From assembly GCF_003026285.1 (NCBI RefSeq), contig NZ_PYOD01000006.1, positions 186,001 through 250,000 on the forward strand: 64,000 nucleotides of DNA. The letters are read 5' to 3'. The position numbers and the translations under genes are program-made. The number at the start of each line of letters is the position of its first letter. Position 1 is the first letter of the stretch. The notes beneath the pieces are model-generated. The model saw only the letters and a list, made by a program, of their open reading frames with translations, made no database searches and was not told the DNA's origin. Origin of the DNA: Photobacterium profundum (GTDB lineage Bacteria > Pseudomonadota > Gammaproteobacteria > Enterobacterales > Vibrionaceae). Below are positions 60,933-64,000 of the stretch, in pieces.

Positions 60933-61466
60933 ATGTCTCGTGTTGCAAAAGCACCTGTAGTACTTCTTGCTGGCGTAGAAGTTAAACTCAACGGTCAGGA
61001 AATTACTGTTAAAGGTCCTAAGGGCGAACTAGCTCTTGTTGCTAATAACGCAGTAGTTTTAACTCAGGAAGAAAACACCATCACATTTGGTCCACGCGAA
61101 GGCTTTGATAAAGCTTGGGCACAAGCAGGTACTGCTCGTGCATTAGTGAACAACATGGTTGTTGGTGTTACTGAAGGCTTTACTAAGAAGCTAACCCTTA
61201 AAGGCGTAGGTTACCGTGCAAATGTTGCTGGTAATACTGTTAACCTTACTTTGGGCTTCTCGCACCCAGTAGCGCATGTATTGCCAACTGGTGTTAAAGC
61301 TGAATGTCCAACACAAACTGAAATCGTACTTACGGGTACTGATAAGCAGGTTATTGGACAGGTAGCGGCGGACATTCGCGCTTACCGTAGCCCTGAACCT
61401 TATAAAGGTAAAGGTGTTCGTTACGCCGACGAAGTCGTGCGTACTAAAGAAGCTAAGAAGAAGTAA
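60933..61466 (+). CDS. rplF: 50S ribosomal protein L6
   Basis: L6 lies near the factor-binding site of the large subunit. The 177-residue protein has two similar domains and ends in the signature [16 protein letters not shown] precedes the ATG. Normal spc operon position between rpsH and rplR. Confidence 0.98.
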   Translation: MSRVAKAPVVLLAGVEVKLNGQEITVKGPKGELALVANNAVVLTQEENTITFGPREGFDKAWAQAGTARALVNNMVVGVTEGFTKKLTLKGVGYRANVAGNTVNLTLGFSHPVAHVLPTGVKAECPTQTEIVLTGTDKQVIGQVAADIRAYRSPEPYKGKGVRYADEVVRTKEAKKK

Positions 61467-61475
61467 GGTAACACT

Positions 61476-61829
61476 ATGGATAAGAAAGCATCTCGTATCC
61501 GTCGTGCGACCCGAGCACGTCGTAAGATTGCTGAACTGGGCGCAACTCGCCTAGTAATACACCGTACTCCACGTCATGTGTATGCTCAGGTAATTGCACC
61601 GAACGGCTCTGAGGTTATCGCTGCCGCTTCTACCCTAGAAAAAGTGATCCGTGAGTCAATTGCGAACACCGGTAACAAAGACGCTGCTGCAGCTGTAGGT
61701 AAAGCTATTGCTGAGCGCGCGATTGAAAAAGGCATTTCTAATGTTGCTTTCGATCGTTCTGGTTTCCAATACCACGGCCGTGTAGCTGCTCTAGCAGAAG
61801 CTGCTCGTGAAGCTGGACTGAAATTCTAA
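61476..61829 (+). CDS. rplR: 50S ribosomal protein L18
   Basis: L18 binds 5S rRNA with L5 and L25. It has 117 residues starting [17 protein letters not shown], with the conserved [21 protein letters not shown] end. It lies 9 bases after rplF. Confidence 0.98.
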   Translation: MDKKASRIRRATRARRKIAELGATRLVIHRTPRHVYAQVIAPNGSEVIAAASTLEKVIRESIANTGNKDAAAAVGKAIAERAIEKGISNVAFDRSGFQYHGRVAALAEAAREAGLKF

Positions 61830-61842
61830 GGTAGGCGGAAAG

Positions 61843-62340
61843 ATGGCTAACGAAAAGACTCAATCAGATTTGAATGAAAAGCTTATCGCAGTTAATCGTG
61901 TTTCAAAAACGGTTAAAGGTGGTCGTATTTTCAGTTTTACTGCACTAACAGTAGTTGGTGACGGTAACGGTCGCATCGGTTTTGGTTACGGTAAGGCACG
62001 TGAAGTTCCTGCTGCAATCCAGAAATCAATGGAAAAAGCACGTCGTAACATGATTACAGTTGCGCTAAACGACGGTACTCTACACCACGCTGTTAAAGGT
62101 CGCCACACTGGTTCTAAAGTGTACATGCAACCTGCTTCAGAAGGTACTGGTATCATCGCCGGTGGTGCAATGCGTGCAGTGCTAGAAGTTGCGGGTATCC
62201 GTAACGTACTAGCTAAAGCATACGGTTCTACTAACCCAATCAACGTTGTTCGCGCAACAATTGATGGTTTAGGCGGAATGAACTCTCCAGAAATGATCGC
62301 TGCAAAGCGTGGCCTTTCTGTTAAAGAAATTCTGGGGTGA
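61843..62340 (+). CDS. rpsE: 30S ribosomal protein S5
   Basis: S5 acts in decoding accuracy and in mRNA unwinding with S3 and S4. The 165-residue protein has a double-stranded RNA-binding domain with [30 protein letters not shown]; the loop where spectinomycin resistance arises is normal. Its stop lies 5 bases before rpmD. Confidence 0.98.
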   Translation: MANEKTQSDLNEKLIAVNRVSKTVKGGRIFSFTALTVVGDGNGRIGFGYGKAREVPAAIQKSMEKARRNMITVALNDGTLHHAVKGRHTGSKVYMQPASEGTGIIAGGAMRAVLEVAGIRNVLAKAYGSTNPINVVRATIDGLGGMNSPEMIAAKRGLSVKEILG

Positions 62341-62345
62341 TCGAC

Positions 62346-62525
62346 ATGGCAAATACTATTAAAGTAACACAAACAAAGAGCTCTATCGGTCGTTTACCGA
62401 AGCATGTAGCTTGTTTGCGTGGTCTAGGCCTTCGCCGTATCAACCACACTGTTGAGCTTGAAGATACTGCCTGCGTACGCGGCATGATCAATAAAGTTCA
62501 CTACATGGTTAAAATTGAGGAGTAA
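62346..62525 (+). CDS. rpmD: 50S ribosomal protein L30
   Basis: L30 is a small large-subunit protein. It has 59 residues starting [17 protein letters not shown], with the conserved [19 protein letters not shown] stretch. The ATG at 62346 was chosen over an in-frame GTG at 62337 that overlaps rpsE. Spc operon, between rpsE and rplO. Confidence 0.97.
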   Translation: MANTIKVTQTKSSIGRLPKHVACLRGLGLRRINHTVELEDTACVRGMINKVHYMVKIEE

Positions 62526-62530
62526 TCAGT

Positions 62531-62965
62531 ATGCGTTTGAATACTCTATCACCGGCTCCGGGTTCTAAGCCTTCTGCGAAGCGCGTAGGCCGTGGTATCG
62601 GTTCTGGTCTGGGTAAAACTTGTGGCCGTGGTCACAAAGGTCAGAAATCACGTTCTGGTGGTTCTGTCCGTCCAGGCTTCGAAGGCGGTCAAATGCCTTT
62701 GAAACAGCGTCTACCAAAATTCGGTTTTACTTCTCGTAAGAGCTTGGTAACAGCTGAAGTTCGTCTAGGCGAACTGGCGAAAGTCGATGGTGATGTGATT
62801 GATCTAGCTACACTGAAAACAGCAAACCTTATCACTAAAGACATCAAGTTTGTAAAAGTTGTCCTTTCTGGTGAGATCGCTCGTTCAGTAACAGTTAATG
62901 GTCTTCGCGTGACTAAAGGCGCTAAAGCTGCAATCGAAGCTGCCGGCGGTAAAATCGAGGAATAA
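62531..62965 (+). CDS. rplO: 50S ribosomal protein L15
   Basis: L15 is a late-assembly core protein of the large subunit. The 144-residue protein has the long basic, Gly-rich N-terminal arm with [22 protein letters not shown] and the FEGGQMPL motif. It is followed by secY after 22 bases, the usual end of the spc operon. Confidence 0.98.
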   Translation: MRLNTLSPAPGSKPSAKRVGRGIGSGLGKTCGRGHKGQKSRSGGSVRPGFEGGQMPLKQRLPKFGFTSRKSLVTAEVRLGELAKVDGDVIDLATLKTANLITKDIKFVKVVLSGEIARSVTVNGLRVTKGAKAAIEAAGGKIEE

Positions 62966-62987
62966 TTAACTCGAGGATGAGGTACAG

Positions 62988-64000
62988 ATGGCTAAACAAC
63001 CAGGAAAAGATTTTCGTAGTGCACAAGGTGGCCTAGCAGAGCTTAAGACACGCCTTCTATTCGTATTAGGTGCAATCTTAATCTTCCGAGCAGGTTCTTT
63101 TGTGCCTATCCCTGGTATTGACGCTGCTGTACTTGCCGATTTGTTCGAACAGCAAAAAGGTACCGTTATTGAACTGTTTAACATGTTCTCTGGCGGTGCA
63201 CTCGAGCGTGCTTCTATCTTAGCACTAGGTATCATGCCGTATATTTCGGCATCGATTATCGTACAGTTGCTAACGGTAGTTCATCCGGCATTAGCCGAGT
63301 TGAAGAAAGAAGGTGAATCTGGTCGTCGTAAGATTAGCCAGTACACCCGATACGGCACGCTTGTTTTGGCAACTTTCCAAGCAATTGGTATTGCTACAGG
63401 GTTACCAAGTATGATTCCTGGTCTGGTAATTAATCCAGGCCTTGGTTTCTACTTTGTTGCGGTTGTTAGTTTGATCACTGGTACCATGTTTTTAATGTGG
63501 TTAGGTGAGCAAATTACTGAGCGTGGTATCGGTAACGGTATATCAGTGATTATTTTCACTGGTATTGTAGCCGGTTTGCCACCAGCTATCGGACAAACTG
63601 TTGAGCAAGCACGTCAAGGTGAATTGCACGTACTTCTTCTACTGTTAATTGCGGTTATATCTTTCGCTGTAATATATTTTGTAGTGTTTATGGAGCGTGG
63701 TCAGCGTCGTATCGTCGTTAACTATGCCAAGCGTCAACAAGGCCGTCGTGTCTTCGCAGCGCAAAGCACTCACTTGCCATTGAAAATTAATATGGCAGGT
63801 GTAATTCCAGCGATTTTTGCATCAAGCATTATTCTGTTTCCAGGCACACTGGCTCAGTGGTTTGGACAGAACGAGAACCTTGGTTGGTTAAGCGATATAT
63901 CGCTTGCACTTAGCCCTGGTCAACCGCTTTATGTAATGCTTTATGCAGCTGCGATTATTTTCTTCTGTTTCTTCTATACCGCGTTGGTGTTTAACCCTCG
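62988..64000 (+). CDS. secY: Protein translocase subunit SecY (3' end cut off)
   Basis: SecY forms the protein-conducting channel in the inner membrane. About 337 of some 440 residues are present before the window ends. The first membrane segment ([20 protein letters not shown]) and plug-region motif [25 protein letters not shown] are clear, and several further segments follow, with the charged cytosolic loop [16 protein letters not shown]. The ATG at 62988 is standard for the family (MAKQPGKDF) and lies after GAGGATGAGG. Confidence 0.96.
   Translation, partial: MAKQPGKDFRSAQGGLAELKTRLLFVLGAILIFRAGSFVPIPGIDAAVLADLFEQQKGTVIELFNMFSGGALERASILALGIMPYISASIIVQLLTVVHPALAELKKEGESGRRKISQYTRYGTLVLATFQAIGIATGLPSMIPGLVINPGLGFYFVAVVSLITGTMFLMWLGEQITERGIGNGISVIIFTGIVAGLPPAIGQTVEQARQGELHVLLLLLIAVISFAVIYFVVFMERGQRRIVVNYAKRQQGRRVFAAQSTHLPLKINMAGVIPAIFASSIILFPGTLAQWFGQNENLGWLSDISLALSPGQPLYVMLYAAAIIFFCFFYTALVFNP

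Overview
This window looks like a core stretch of the large chromosome of a member of the Vibrionaceae, most likely Photobacterium or a close relative. The evidence is the moderately AT-rich DNA, the ArgH protein fused to an N-acetylglutamate synthase domain, and the peroxiredoxin-glutaredoxin hybrid divergent from oxyR. The gene order also fits: argCBGH, an lpd-like gene, prx-oxyR, mrcA, pilMNOPQ, aroKB-damX-dam, rpe-gph-trpS, an ExeM-type nuclease, pabA, astC/argD-astA-astD, crp, yheT-yheU-prkB, kefGB, slyD/slyX/fkpA, tusDCB, then the str, S10 and spc ribosomal operons. From memory this is the order on Vibrio cholerae chromosome 1. The genus was judged by eye, not by a search.

Layout. 1-5020: arginine synthesis (argC partial, argB, argG, argH-argA fusion). 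5016-8772: a thiol-redox and peroxide block (DUF3624, a lipoamide-dehydrogenase-like flavoprotein with a cysteine tail, Prx-Grx, OxyR with a good operator). 8861-16106: penicillin-binding protein 1A, divergent from the pilMNOPQ type IV pilus/competence operon. 16270-23250: aroK-aroB-damX-dam, a small DUF2970 gene on the other strand, and rpe-gph-trpS. 23512-26543: a secreted nuclease and pabA. 26900-31754: arginine catabolism (astC/argD, astA, astD) with a DUF1338 dioxygenase-like gene. 31820-35894: crp with neighbours yhfA/osmC, prkB, yheU and yheT. 35910-38058: a MocR-type regulator divergent from a LysE-type exporter around a perfect 24-bp palindrome. 38080-43404: ABC-F protein, TIGR02444 protein, KefG-KefB and YheV. 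43484-46389: slyD, slyX, a WD40 lipoprotein and fkpA. 46565-52965: yheO-tusDCB and the str operon rpsL-rpsG-fusA-tuf. 53826-64000: S10 and spc operons from rpsJ into secY, which is cut by the window end.

The genes are mostly chromosomal housekeeping genes in an order ancestral to the gamma-proteobacteria. I see no phage, insertion sequence, CRISPR array, toxin-antitoxin pair, defence island or biosynthetic cluster. The observations most worth a second look are decayed bacterioferritin (and perhaps bacterioferritin-associated ferredoxin) remnants between tuf and the S10 operon, the palindromic operator between the MocR regulator and its exporter, the OxyR operator together with the cysteine-tailed flavoprotein next door, and the unassigned C-terminal domain of the nuclease. 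I did not find a convincing undescribed system.
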